NCBI GenBank assembly: GCA_026261815.1 | Contig: JAMPIT010000886.1 | Span: 22,178,001-22,242,000 of the forward strand | DNA: 64,000 bases | Reading direction: 5' to 3' | From: Monarcha castaneiventris obscurior | Taxonomy: Eukaryota > Chordata > Aves > Passeriformes > Monarchidae | Part shown: in pieces, positions 24,301-36,455 of the stretch | Layout of the letters: every line of letters begins with the position of its first letter | Numbering within the stretch: the stretch's first letter is position 1 | Program-made: the position numbers and the translations under genes | The notes under the pieces: model-generated | Told to the model about the DNA's origin: nothing | The model's database searches: none | What the model saw: only the letters and a program-made list of their open reading frames with translations

Positions 24301-27300
24301 ATTTATTTGTATGTAATTTCCTTTGATAAACCAGTGTCCTCTGGTGGCAAATTTACCTATTGAAAATGTAGGGGAGAGCTGTATGAATTAATATACAGGC
24401 CTAGAATGCATGTGTAAGGTACTGTATTATCCCTTACTCTCTCTTCAAAGTTCTGGGAGGGAAGTGAACAATGCAATTTAAGTACTCACTGGGTTAATGG
24501 CACTTTTTAGTTTTTCCTCATAGATGCTGCTGCTTTTCCTCATGGATAGTGGTGCTCTGACTACCAATACTGGGTTCCTATGTAAGGGGTGAGACTTTGC
24601 AGTTTGTTGTGGTTGCATCAGGAGGTGTCACAGTGCCTTTTCTGTGAGTGGAAAACAAAACTATTTTGTAAGAATTCCATTTAAAGCAGAGTCCTGATTA
24701 GGTGTATACCTTCCATCTTTAGTAGCTGCTTAGCTTAACAATACATTTTTAAAGTTTTTAGTTCTCGTAGAGTCTGATCCTCTTTTCCTGCATTTTTGTG
24801 CCTTAGGAAGTGCTTCTAAAATCAGGGGAGGTACAGGTTTTGCGTCTTTTAAAAGCCTTGGAATTCTGTCATTCTAGATATGATATGACACATTCCCCTG
24901 AGGATGAACTTTTGAGACTGCTACCCCATTCTTACAGAAGGGGCAATCCAAAGCCATCAGCCCTGCTGTCTGCCTGTGCCCACTCCAGCCCCCTCATGAT
25001 CACGCAGCTACAGAAGCTGGAAATTTCCCAGCACCACAGTTCATAGCTATTCTCTTGAATCTTCTCCAAAGACCTGTTCTTGCAACCCCTGTGTTATGGT
25101 AGAGGATTTATCCAGATTGCATCCAATGTATTATATAGGAAATGAGCAGAAATGGATAAAAGAAGCAAAGTTGAGGTTGATGGATATAAAAATGGTCTGT
25201 CTCTGTGAGGACTGAAAAGTAGGTTCTGCACTGAGTTACTAAGGAGTAGCATGTTAAGTTGGATCCCATAGTTACGTACTTGACCGCAGGTGGTGACTTC
25301 TGCAGTTGCTAATGTTTAGTTTTATGCCTTGATATTACTGCCTCACTAACAGCTACTGGCTCTTTTGATCCATGTTGATTTGAAGAAATATTTGAGATGA
25401 AATCGATGTGCCACTGTATATTGTTAACTTTAGCTGGTGTTGGGGCTGAAATGTTAGCATGGCTTTTTTGAGGTATGACTTCTTTTGAACTTCCAATATA
25501 TTTATATTTTTTTTTTTAATGAATTTAAGTTTAAATTAATTCCAAAGCCAAATGCCATTGAGTCTCATCACCAGTCACTTAGATTCCTAATTAACTTATA
25601 CTCCACAGACCCATTTCTTTGCTTGTATTTCTTTCAAGTTTCTCTAATGTGCTGTGAGTTACACTGGAAGGAACAATAAGATTTAAAGGAAGAATTAATT
25701 TAGAAAGTTGGGAATAGAACAGATAAGGGAAAATGAGAAAAAGCAGCTTAGTATTTTGTCTTGTAAATGGCCTTGCTCTGGTAGACCCAAGAACCCATTT
25801 ATTCAAAGAAAGGAGGAGTGTTAATGAAATAGATCATGAGCATAGCTATTACGGTAATGAATTTTAACACTCACTTTGTTATATGATATTTTATTTATGA
25901 GCTTCCTGATTATTCAGATAAAGACAAGAAGTTTATAGCACTAGATTATGTCTTGTTTTCATAAACATATTCAGTAGTTTAATAAACATAATTTATTTTT
26001 TCTCCTTAAAAATCAGCAAAATTTATGAGAGATTATCTTAGGGTTAATGAAGTCTAACATTAAGGAAATATTACCCTATAATATTGGAGCCTTCAGTGCT
26101 AGAGTTGTAATTGCTTAATGCTTTTTTCTACAGGCTATTTTTATATAGTACATGCTTTGTGCCATTAATCCTGTTTTAACATGTTACTCTTAAGCCAGTG
26201 CATTGGAAAATACATATCAATGTTTATATTTTTCACTCACTACCTTCATTAGAAGATATAATACAATTTTGATAAAAGAATTTTATAAGAGGGTGGAGCA
26301 TGTATATTTTCAAATGTGTTGTTATACTGGGAGGTTACTATCCTGTCTTTAAAAATTCTGGAATATCTAGGAACTCCTGTAGTTAAATTTCTTTGAGATC
26401 CTGTCAGTAACCACTTACAGATGTAATCTACAGCAGAAAAAATTCCTAAGCATAAATAAAGTCTCAGAGATGTTAGTGTGTGAATCTTGCTAATTAGCAG
26501 CACAGTATTTGTCTTAATGACGTTTTTAAAATTGAAGGACATTTTAAGATTGAAGGATATATACAGAAAAGAGAGCATCCCACAGATGCATTTCTTAAAA
26601 GAATCCTACTAAGGAAAAAGTGCAACATATTATTTTATTTCACGTAATAAAAACTCTTCTTGTGAAGAGTTCAACCATTGGAAAGAGTTAATATTTTAAT
26701 ATATTAATACTTTTTCTATTTAAAAATATATTTTAAGTTGTGAGATTGAAGCAACATATGCAGCATACTGACTAATCCCACTGTATGGATTAGCAGTGCA
26801 GAATTGTTTGTAGAGTTGTATCAGTAATGCATTACATGAATTGCAGTTATTATATATGACTCAGAGCAATAATTTAGGGTGATCTGAGCAGATAGTTCAT
26901 CCTCTGGTTTTTAAATAGATACATTTTTCAGGCTAGGAATATGATGAAAAGTATATTTTACAATTTGAATCAGTTATGAAGGTAAATATTAAGTTAGTAT
27001 ATTTCGATAAATTACGTCAGTGTCCACTGAACGACAATTTAATTTGCTCTGACTGGTAACCTTGTTCTTTCATGCCTTGTGTGGCATGTTAGGGAGAAGG
27101 TACACAAAGGAATAGTGGAAAGTTGGGAAGCAACTGGCAGGTAGGTTTGCATTTTTTCAGGTTAATTCACTTGATGAAAAGCTGCTGTATGTGATGTGTC
27201 ATATATCAAAGGCAGGGCATCAGTAATCTTTGCTCAAGGGCACGGGTAACAGACAGAAAGACATGTGAATGAGATGGAAAAAAGCAACTCATCCTTTTCT

Positions 27301-27999
27301 GCTAACACCACGGAGGAGATAAAGGAAGATTTATGAGTCATCTTGGACCACATACCAGCCAGAAGCATACAGTATTTTTCACATGTTCCAAAAATTGGTG
27401 GTAGAAGGTAATCAGACTGTCACCATGTCCATCAGGTACTTTAAGAAGAAATTGGGTCCTTTGGGCTTTTGATTGCATAGTTAGCTTTTTCTTTATGCTG
27501 TAGTAGTTGTATTTTTTCCTTTTCTGAGGCAAGTAATTTTTAAGTAAAAGAATGCTACCTGTGTGTTTAAATGTTTTTAGTTGTTAGCATTGCTAATGTC
27601 AACAAAAACAATAACAAGCCAATGATCTGCTCTGGGCTGATGCTTTGCCGTGGATTCAGACTTTGATGTAACCTATTTCACAGAACCATACATTATGGGG
27701 ATTTCCCAATGTACAAAAATATACCCAAAAGCAGTTATAGCTAATAGGAGGAAAATCTTTTTTATATTGAGAAATTTGGAAAGTCATCTCATGCTTTTAT
27801 ATAAGGCTGAATATTGATGTGTGGTGTTTTGTTAATAATGAATATATTTTAAAAATGAAAATGAGAAAACCAGCATGGATAGAAAACTATTTTATTTTTA
27901 TTATTTCACAACAAAGGATGCTAATGTGATATTTATTACTTGGCCATCAGAACTACTTGTTATCAGGACTTGATAGCTAAAAATACAATCTTGTTAAAG
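24301..27999. other. AT-rich non-coding stretch
   Basis: No gene or dispersed repeat is recognised. The stretch around 25980-26750 is especially AT-rich. A paired homeodomain-type site at 26772-26793 is listed separately. The minus-strand open frame of 109 codons at 26249-26578 is rich in Ile, Leu, Lys and Asn, as expected of AT-rich chance translation. Confidence 0.55.
26772..26793. promoter_or_regulatory. inverted CTAATCC/GGATTAG pair
   Basis: CTAATCC at 26772-26778 and its reverse complement GGATTAG at 26787-26793 are separated by eight bases. TAATCC is the core bound by K50 homeodomains (OTX, CRX, PITX, GSC). The inverted pair could serve as a dimer site. The binding protein is inferred from motif knowledge and nothing here proves use. 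Confidence 0.3.
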
Positions 28000-28180
28000 C
28001 TGATTGCAAACTCCTTCCTGAGTACTGATCCTATACATTACACAGGCCTGAGTCAATCAGCTGGACTGTTTTTGCAGAGGAGCAAAGGGGGAGTGGAACT
28101 GACCTAACAAGCCAACACTTTGCATATGCAGATTTTAAAATGCAGGTATTCATTTGCATTCAGCTTTCAATTAAGCAGTA
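28000..28180. promoter_or_regulatory. candidate regulatory block with POU-type sites
   Basis: TGCATATGCA (28121-28130) is a palindrome close to the POU-dimer MORE element. A perfect octamer ATTTGCAT lies 21 bases beyond it at 28152-28159. Flanking sequence (28040-28120) is complex and repeat-free. OCT/POU factor binding is inferred from these words only. Confidence 0.3.
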
Positions 28181-28359
28181 TTTTTGGAATATTTCACTTT
28201 TTCCTAATGACTTTTCTATGCTCCCGTGTTATCTTTTTTCCCATTTTGGATGAATTTGTCATTTCTGAGTAACTGTTATTGTTCTTGTCATTATTCATGT
28301 AGCTCACATTTCAATTTGAAGTCATTTGCATTGTTGCAGCTATTTATCAGCTTCCCACG

Positions 28360-28680
28360 GTTTGGTGGGTGCTGTGGACCCCTGCAGAAGCTGTTTACTC
28401 TGGTAGAGCTCACCCCCTGCCTTTCCCACTGCACTGGATGCTCCTTGGGGTGCCCACAGCCTTTCCTGTCTGCCTGCCCTCACGCAGTGGGTGGGAGCGG
28501 AGCTGAGTTTGAAGCCTTGCAATGGACAGCCTTTTGCAGCACTTTCTCTGGTCTAGCAACTGACCTCTGGGACCACTGCCAACCCTTTCTGCTCTCCTGC
28601 AGTTTGAACACAGCCTTCCCAGAACTGCAGCTGTTCTTGATGCTCTGGGTCAATAGTTTAGCTCCTCAGAGGTAGATGTT
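28360..28680. other. GC-richer patch, unassigned
   Basis: About 320 bp with clearly higher GC than the flanks, sharing the plus-strand open frame 28226-28675 (149 codons, rich in Cys, Leu, Ser and Phe). No domain is recognised and the start lies in unrelated AT-rich sequence. It could be an old transposon piece, a transcribed exon or a decayed CpG-poor island. CpGs are few (28359, 28483, 28499), which argues against an active promoter. Confidence 0.3.
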
Positions 28681-30969
28681 AATAGAAACAAGCAGACAAA
28701 CTTTGCACAGTACTGTAAAACATGATTGCTCCCTAATTAGTGATGCTGGAGGTGTGTTTGCTAGACAAAATTATATAGTCAATACACATTTATGTGCTTC
28801 AATCTCATAAATGCTAATTTGGGCTCAAAACAGTGACTTCTGGAAAACTCAAATTCTGTTAACGGTTTCCCTTCAGCTTCTTGAGTCAGTTTTTTGTCCT
28901 GGTCTGGTCCTACAGTCATGATAGACATGGTAGTCAATTCTGACAAAAGCTCTTCTGTGTTTTGGGTTTTTTCCCCTCTCTTTTTCAAAATGAAGAAAAA
29001 CCCTCTAAGTTTGTCCTTTCTTAAATCATATCACTTCATTTGGGTGGTGAGGTGAAGGGAGTATTTCCTCTTTCGTGGCATTGTGGGAAAGGAAGTGGAT
29101 CCTAGTCTCTGTCCTGCTCCATCCATCTTTCTTGTTATTCCTTTTGTTTTGTCACAGTACAACTTGGGAATGAGTAAATGTGTGTATTTCCAGTTTCTTT
29201 TAAAGGAAATACTTTACTGCTTTTTTTCATCTTTCCTCTCTTTTGTTGTTGTGCCAGAAGTCAAAGACTGAATATCTATCGCAACTTCATGATATGTTGG
29301 AGATTCTGTATAAGACATGTGTAAAGCAAGGGAAAATTATTTAGAGCAACTGTTCCTGAACAGCTCAGAGCACAAAGTTGAACAGCACAAGAGCTCAGTG
29401 AACAAAGTTGCAGTGCAGAAATAGAGTGAATGAGAGCTAAAGCACATTCATAGTTAACAGTACTTGACTGGCAGTGATGTACTTGAGATTCTCCTTATTT
29501 CTCTCCAATTGACTAATATTTCCATGACCCTTCTCCAAAGCACTTCAGCTGTGTGTGTCCTGAAATCTATGGAATGGGGAGCTCTGATTCTTAATAGTCA
29601 ATAATATCTCCAGAGACTCAAGCATAAATAATTCACCAGCTTCAGATTCTGAATTGGTCAGTGATATTTATTAACAGTTAAGAGACTCTAATATCTTCCT
29701 TATGGTCTTTTAAAGATGCTTCATCAAACTATGTTAAAAACTTTATCAGGTTATTCAGCATTGGCTTCTTTCTACAGTCTCTGAGTTGCCTACCACTACC
29801 AATTATAGTTAACTTTTTTTCGCTTTAGTTACAGGAAGCCTCTTCTGAGACTAAAGCTATAAGAATTTGCTGACCCTTTATGATGTATCTATTATTTTAG
29901 TTCACTGTTTTGAGTTACTGGCAGTCTGGTGTATCATAATGGCAAAGCAGACATTTTAAAAACCATCTCATGCTAGATTTTCTGAGGCCTTCTTGCTGGA
30001 GAGAAACTAAGTGCCAGGAAGAGCTCCACTCAGTTTGCTCAGTTTGTGGACCTAATTCTCTGGTTAGTTTTCTCATAATCTTTCATGTTCTATTGCTATT
30101 TGAGGGTGTGGATGTATTTGAAATATAACCTGCTTTAATTCCACACTTATGGATCAATCAAAGTTCAATAATATCTCAAATTCAGAATTCCGTTTTTATA
30201 GCTGAGGCTTCTGAACAGAGCACATGGATCTTAGCACAGTTTTTATATGTGGAATAGCTGATTTGCTGGAAGCCCGGACTGGTGTATTTTTTTTCTTAGG
30301 TGCAATGAAAGAAATGATAAAATAATTTAATCAATTTAAGCTGAGTTTTGTTTAGCGAATGAGAGTTGATGAAACAATGTGTTGCAATATGGTAATTTTT
30401 GATTACTCATCCTAACTCACTAGTGGCTATAACAAATTAAAGAATCCTTTTTAGCTTGATAAATTTAAGGAGGAAAATTTTTCTTTGGCTGGGCTCACCT
30501 TATTTATGGGGTTATGGGTTTATATATGTGCAATGTAGCATAGCAGTGGTTGTATGCATACTGGAGCAGCTGACTGGTGGTCAGATGATCCCTCTTGGGA
30601 TGTTGAAGAGGTGCTGAAGAGCTGCAGTGCTGATGCCATTTTTATGCTGGGGAATTACAGGATGGGTGAATGTGGAGCAAAGAAGTTCGTTCTGGCCCTG
30701 AAATGATTCAGTGATTAAGTACATTTGTGGGTATATGTATGAGGTATTTTCCAAATTCTGTGATCACTTACAAAAAAATCGGAAAGTCCAGAGCTATAAA
30801 ACTACGAGGAATATGCACACTCTTGTGAAGGTTGTGTATTTTGTCAGTAGGAGAGGTCTGTGAAATTGCATTTATGTCTGCATGCCAAATCACTTCTTGT
30901 TTGAGGAATGTTCCTTCATTTTCTACCTGGGAATGTAGCTCAGAGTTGCTGTAGGCTGGGCTCTAAACT
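28681..30969. other. AT-rich non-coding stretch
   Basis: Nothing recognised. A moderately complex part at 30530-30710 matches no repeat or gene I know. Confidence 0.55.
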
Positions 30970-31160
30970 TATCTGCTAGACCACCTTGTGTGGTATAGCA
31001 GTATCTTGTCAGATAGTACAAACTAAACAAGATTGGGCTTGATTAGCCCTGGGAAGGGAAACCCTTAGAGGGAAGCCAGTGCTTTCTGAAGGAAGTTGCC
31101 CTGGTGATTAGGTAGGTGGGCTCTTCTCTTAGATGTCTGTTTTGGTGGGCATTGGAGGAC
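30970..31160 (+). mobile_element. 5S-rRNA-derived SINE remnant (AmnSINE/SINE3-like)
   Basis: Around 30975-31065 the sequence follows 5S rRNA in order. ACCACCTTG corresponds to the 5S start ACCACCCTG, and CTTGTCAGAT to CTCGTCTGAT. AAACTAAACAAGATTGGGCT (31020-31039) corresponds to the 5S internal box A region, and TGATTAGCCC...GGGAAACC (31041-31063) to the box C region. Most differences in the box A part are C-to-T or G-to-A, as in an old methylated repeat. The following bases (about 31070-31160) look like a SINE tail and not 5S, so it is a SINE and not a 5S gene. 5S-headed SINEs are known in amniotes and some copies were exapted as enhancers. The exact family is inferred. Confidence 0.75.
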
Positions 31161-32978
31161 AGCTTTTTTTTCATGTGCGGTCTTTTAACCCATGTTCAGA
31201 GTAATCACTTTTAGAATATGTCACTCTTCAAAAAAACTATCAAAAACCCATGGGTGTTTTGATTAAATACCCTGAGCAAATACATAAATCATACCTACTT
31301 AAGCACTTTCCATACAGTCAGTTTTAATTTCCTGAGTCTCCCATTTCATCCCCCATGTGTGCTATTCTACTATTACATACACTCTACTTGCTGTAGTGTT
31401 GTTGTATTTTCTAGTAGTAGATGAAATTTTTCCAATCCTTTTGAAATAAGTAATACAGTTTGAGATACTGTAGAGTGAAGAAGTAAATGTAATGAAGACA
31501 CAATTTTGCAGTTGAGTAGGTTTATCTTACTGATGAGAACTTTTAGAATATGGGAAGATTAGTGCTTCTTCACTAGTCAAGATGTACTGTTTTCTGGGCC
31601 TTATTTTTTTTTTAAGAAATTGAACAATTTTGAGAAAAAAAACCCTATGACGTATTATTTTTGGTAGAATAGCCTGCAATTTTAAATGTTTCTAAAGGTA
31701 GTGAGGGATTACTGTAGCATAAAGTATCTCATTAAAAAGATTTTCCACAAATATGCTGTAAGGTTTACTGTAGCTGTTTGCTGTCAGATGTACCAGCAGC
31801 AACACACTAATGCAGCATCGCTAGAAAGATGTTAACCTGGGTTTCTCAAGGGAAATAGGTTTGGTGATTTCATTCACTTTTATAGGCAGCAAATTTGCAA
31901 AAAAGGAACTGAATATGGTTGATGCAATTGAATTTTTAAGACACCCTTTTAAGTCACAGAATTATAAAGAAATGAGAAGATCCCTTAATTGCAACAAGTT
32001 CCCCAATGCATAAAAGGACTATCTGGCAGAGAAAATTGGCAGTGTGCTGGTGATCAGATGTAACAGCTGGAACACTTCTATTCAAAGTAGTTTAGGAGTA
32101 ATAAACCTAATAATTTATCCACAAACTGCTGTGATAGCTGTAATTCTGCTTTGTTAAAAATCTCTCTTCTCTATACTTATATACATTATATGTATTTCTG
32201 TTTTGGCCTAATATTCTTACAAATATGAAAGAGGTTAATGCTATTTTTGATACACATTGCAAGCTTTTTGTGTCAAAATATTTTCTCCAAAGTTTAGGAT
32301 AATTAGTGTTTTATTATGATACTGAGAATTCCTTTATGAATTGCTGTTTGTTGCTAGTTCATTTCCATGTTAATTTTCTGTCTTTCAATCAGTTATTATG
32401 TTGCTTGGTATGGTACATCTTGGAAAAGGTACACATGATGACACTTCACTGATTATGTAAATGCAATGACTGTAGATTTGATTTTCTTCTCTTGATCTTT
32501 TTTTAGAGGTGACATCTACAAAGTATTGCTTACATGTTTCCATGTGTATTCAGTATGTAAACCAAATCTTCTGGTAAAGAGCAGGAATCATTACTGAGTT
32601 ATATAGAAATTGATTTCTTTTTTTGTGTATCTCTTATGAAAAAAAATCTCAGCTGCTCCTTTTTAGACCTCTCAGGGAAATAGTTTTAAATGTAAATGGT
32701 TGATCTTGAAGTGCATTATAAGTCAGTATTGTTCAACATGGCAGTTCATTGATGGTAGTATTTAATTATGTCCATGCTGTCAACCTCTGCAGTCCTTATT
32801 GCTTTGTTGTAGATCAGATACCAAGTATGAAGTTTTCAAAGCTGTAGAGATGAAAGAGTAAACATATTCAAACAATTCAAACAGTTCATTCAAATATGCT
32901 TAAGAAAAAAAAAAGATACTACTAGAGCATGTGAAGAAGCCTATGAAAACCTGAAAGCATTTTTTCTTTTGATTACAG
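31161..32978. other. AT-rich non-coding stretch
   Basis: Nothing firmly recognised. A weak resemblance to a CR1 tail near 31956-32030 was considered and not accepted. Confidence 0.5.
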
Positions 32979-33079
32979 CGGCAGCCTTAGAGTTCTATCA
33001 TAGATTAATCTTTATTTTAAATGGAAGAATGCCAGAGCAAGCATATGATCAAGTAGTTTATCAAATAAGGTTCAAGCCT
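32979..33079 (+). CDS. best exon candidate in the window, gene unidentified
   Basis: A 101-bp segment follows the acceptor TTTTCTTTTGATTACAG and ends at CCT before a consensus donor GTAAGT. Two frames are closed early by TAG. The third is open throughout, needing two incoming bases and ending on a codon boundary. It reads AALEFYHRLIFILNGRMPEQ and ends AYDQVVYQIRFKP. The residue mix is that of a soluble helical protein and not of AT-rich chance translation. I do not recognise the protein. Upstream and downstream partners are unclear; 36062 onward (phase 0, reading KALHEYQSR) is phase-compatible but weak. A pseudo-exon remains possible. Confidence 0.42.
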
Positions 33080-36000
33080 GTAAGTCTGTGTTTATTTACC
33101 ATTATTAGGTACATGAACAAAACCCTATTTTTTTTTAATGAGTAAGTGCACATGACGTTTAAGAAACTACAGTACAAGGCTTGATTTTGGTTTTTTTTGT
33201 TCGGTTTTTTTGGTTTTTGTTATGGACAGTTGACCCCAAACTGATTTATCTTGTTCCTGTATTCATTCCAGGCTACTGTTGGACAAAAGGTGCTAGACTA
33301 AAGAGACTTCTGCTCTGACCCAGTAAAGCTATTCTTACTCCATAGTTTTTTCTTGTATGGGATAGGAAGGCAGAGTGAATCAGATCTTCAGTCAAATCCC
33401 CACAATTTGTTAATGCTAGATTTTTTTCCTCTCTAGGTTGTTTGTTTTTAGTGTTAGATTGTTCCTGGTAGTTAGAACAAACTGTTTAAAAATCACAGAA
33501 CAGCTAACAGTCCATTTAGAAATTAATAAGTGTACTGGTTTTGTTCTTTTCCACAACCACAGAAGCTTTTCCGTAACCATGAAATTTGCTGACTTAGTAA
33601 ACAATTAAAAACGAAATGTTAGATGACAGTTATAGTCTTGATGGTATTACAGATATGCTGTAAAATATACTCACCTGCACCTTTGACAGACATCAGGAGG
33701 GGGTGCACTTCTGTCCTTGCTCCTGTTGTTTCTTTTCTTTTGTACAGAGAGTCAAATGATTTTGTCCTTTTACCCCTGTAATGCTGTTTGCCCTCTGGAT
33801 TTGCAAGGCTTCCTCATTTTTTCTGATGGTAGTAATAGCTTCTGTTTCTGTGCCACTGATCTTGTGCTATGGGTTTCAGAAATGAGAAGAAGCTGGGAAG
33901 CAAATTATTTGGACAGTAGGAAAAGCAAAGTTTGCTACCCCAAGCCACACTTTCCTTTAGGAGTAATGTTGGCTCTGTGTCCCTCTCTGGCCTTGCTAAC
34001 TGAATGGTGTGTTTGTGGGAAGTTATGTGGCAGAGATACCTCATTAGGAAACTCCAAAGAAAGCTTATTGCTGTGGAGAATCCTTTTTTTGGATGGCTTA
34101 ATATGGATGCTTAATACAATGGTAAACAGAAGTTCTGTGATGGTCCAGAAAAATGTAGCAGAATATTAATTCCCAGTCCCCCACCCTAGACAAAAAGAAA
34201 TTGGGGAGGAATGCTGCTGTGGCAGGGAGAATTGTTCATATTATTTATTAGCTATGTTTAATTGTAACATCCCTGTATGTGTTACTGCTTGTAGTAGAGA
34301 AGTTGGGGAACTCTCATCAGGTAGCATTAAAAAGAATTTTTTCATCTGTGCGCTGAATCTGATTAAGATCTGTGAAACACGCAATTAAAGAAATAAACAT
34401 TTCATCGTGTGATAGATTTATTTTTAAAAACAATTAACATTGAAAGCTGTGACCTGGTGTGCTTATCTTGATTTCTAATTTTTATTTGGAAAAATAAATT
34501 AATGATTATTTTTTAGGATACTTGTGGTTGTAAATTCTGTCCAAAACAAGATCTGAACATTCACTGCCCATTATCAGGCAGCTGCTTTTGGCCAGCTTTC
34601 ATATCCTCTTTCCCTCTCTCACTCCTTTTTTATTTTTTATAAAGTAATAAAGTAGAAAGTGACAGAGGGATCAGCTTAAAGTAACAAACATATTGGCTTT
34701 GATTTTGTATGTGATACTGCAAATGCAACTTCCATTTCACATTACTGTCAACAGAAATCACATTAGTGCGGAAGCAGCAGCCCTTGCTTTGGGATTTCCC
34801 TGACTGGTGTTTGGGGATGTTGTGTAAGGGAGGACGCCCTTCTCAACCAAAGGGTCACTTTGCTGCTGAGTTCTCTTTATTTTTAGTAATAACATCCAAT
34901 ACAATTGCAAGTGGGGTCAAGGTGAGGCTAGGACACTTTCAAGAAGAGGACTAGGGAGAAACAACAAACAGATGTTCTTTGATGATAACTGTTGAAGAGA
35001 GAGGATTTGGCTGAGAGATCTGTAGCTTTCACTTGTTGAGAGCCTTTAACTTGAGCCAGTGGTGCTGTTTTTCACCCCCCAGAGTAGTAGTGTACCTGCT
35101 GTTGCTATCAAGCCACTTGCCAACAGTGGCATCTGTTCAGTGTAGACATCAAGAATTTGAATGTCAATATCTTTTCCTTGAAATGAATGGGAAAGTATTT
35201 GTCACTCAGCAGCAATCATTCTTCAAATAAAAGGTTAGCCAGACAGAGCCCTTAATCAAAGAGTCGGTCTTTTCTGTCAGCAGTGCCTTTTAAATAGCAA
35301 TGATGAAGGCTGGCTGTCAGTGAATGACTTGATGAGCTAGGTGATTGATCTGCATAAATCATTTTCTTTTAACATTGTCAGTGAAAAGTAAATTGGTGGG
35401 ATTTTGGGGGGTATTAGCTATATTGACATTAATATATAATATTTTAGCTGTGTTCTTAGTCTCAGAGTTTCCATTAAAAAGTGAAAATTACATAGGATCT
35501 TAGCCTATATTATCCTAATGATGAAGTATTATTGTTATTGCAATTACCATGCAAATTAAATTCAAAAGTTGAACATGTAACAGATTTTATGAGCTGCAAG
35601 AGAAATACTGTTAGTAAAGGAATTAGGAGGAAGCTGTATCATTTAGTTAAATTTGCAGAAGCTTTTGATTTGAAAGACAAAAATCAGCAGTGTGGTTTAG
35701 AAGTATAAGCTTGAGATCTTAATTGTGTTATCTGCTTCAAAAATAATAACAGATGTAATTTTCCAAATATTGGAAATTGTTATATATTGAGGGCTTTATT
35801 GTCACAGTTAAGTGCATTCTCTGCCAGCTTTTCTGCCTTAATTTCACTGCTGTTGACGTAGCAAATTTTTGGTTTCCTTTTGTTTTAAGGAGTGTCTGGG
35901 GCATACATTACTAGACTATTGTGATGTTGCTCAGCATGTGCTGCTCCTATTAATAGTAGTAGAAGTTCAGTGCCGTCGTTACCACTCGTTTGAACTAAAG

Positions 36001-36361
36001 CTATGGAGTGAAGGGGACTTTAAAAGATGCAAATCATACCTGGCTATTTTTTGTGTTTTAGAAGGCTCTTCATGAATACCAGTCTAGGTTAGTAAGAAAT
36101 TGTTGGTTTTGAGGCTAGGAAATATTTGTTACTCTAGACACAGTTCAGAACATCACTTAGTTGCTCTTTTCCCCCTGTCTTCAGATTAGTTTTTATTTTT
36201 GGAGTGGGTGTTCAAAAAGCTGTGAAGTAACACTCATATGCACACCTCCCCACCTCCACCCTGTCCCCAAAGGCCCAGAATGATCAGTTGGATGACATCC
36301 CTGTGTGTGAAGGCTTATTCAGTGTATACACAGACACTCTGCAAAAAGCCTGTTTCAGAGA
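33080..36361. other. AT-rich sequence, intronic if 32979-33079 is an exon
   Basis: The plus-strand open frame at 33717-34169 (150 codons) is Leu/Ser/Cys-rich, begins in a T-rich run and has no recognised domain or splice context. T/G-rich low-complexity sequence lies at 33186-33222. At 36062 an acceptor-like TTTTTTGTGTTTTAG precedes 16 open codons ending in TGA, noted as a weak terminal-exon possibility. Confidence 0.45.
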
Positions 36362-36455
36362 AATCTGCATTCTTGGGGCTCGTGGATGATTTTCCAGCTT
36401 TTTACTCTAATCTGCATTCTTGGGGCTCGTGGATGATTTTCCAGCTTTTTACTCT
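36362..36455 (+). repeat. perfect 47-bp tandem duplication
   Basis: The 47 bases at 36362-36408, starting AATCTGCATTCTTGGGGCTC, are repeated without a single difference at 36409-36455. Identity over the whole unit means the duplication is recent or is an assembly artefact. Simple replication slippage is less likely, because the unit is long and not low-complexity. Confidence 0.97.

Noticed and set aside
30970..31070. Functional 5S rRNA gene
   Set aside because: Too diverged in the internal control region, and followed by a SINE-like tail without a T-run terminator.
31956..32030. Possible very old CR1 tail (CACAGAATTATAAAG...)
   Set aside because: Only the first dozen bases resemble the CR1 tail; the rest cannot be aligned with confidence.
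33717..34169. 150-codon open frame, plus strand
   Set aside because: It starts in a T-rich run, has no splice or promoter context and no known motif.
36062..36112. Short terminal-exon possibility reading KALHEYQSRLVRNCWF then stop
   Set aside because: Phase-compatible with the 32979-33079 candidate, but only 16 codons long and with no polyadenylation signal or recognised protein.
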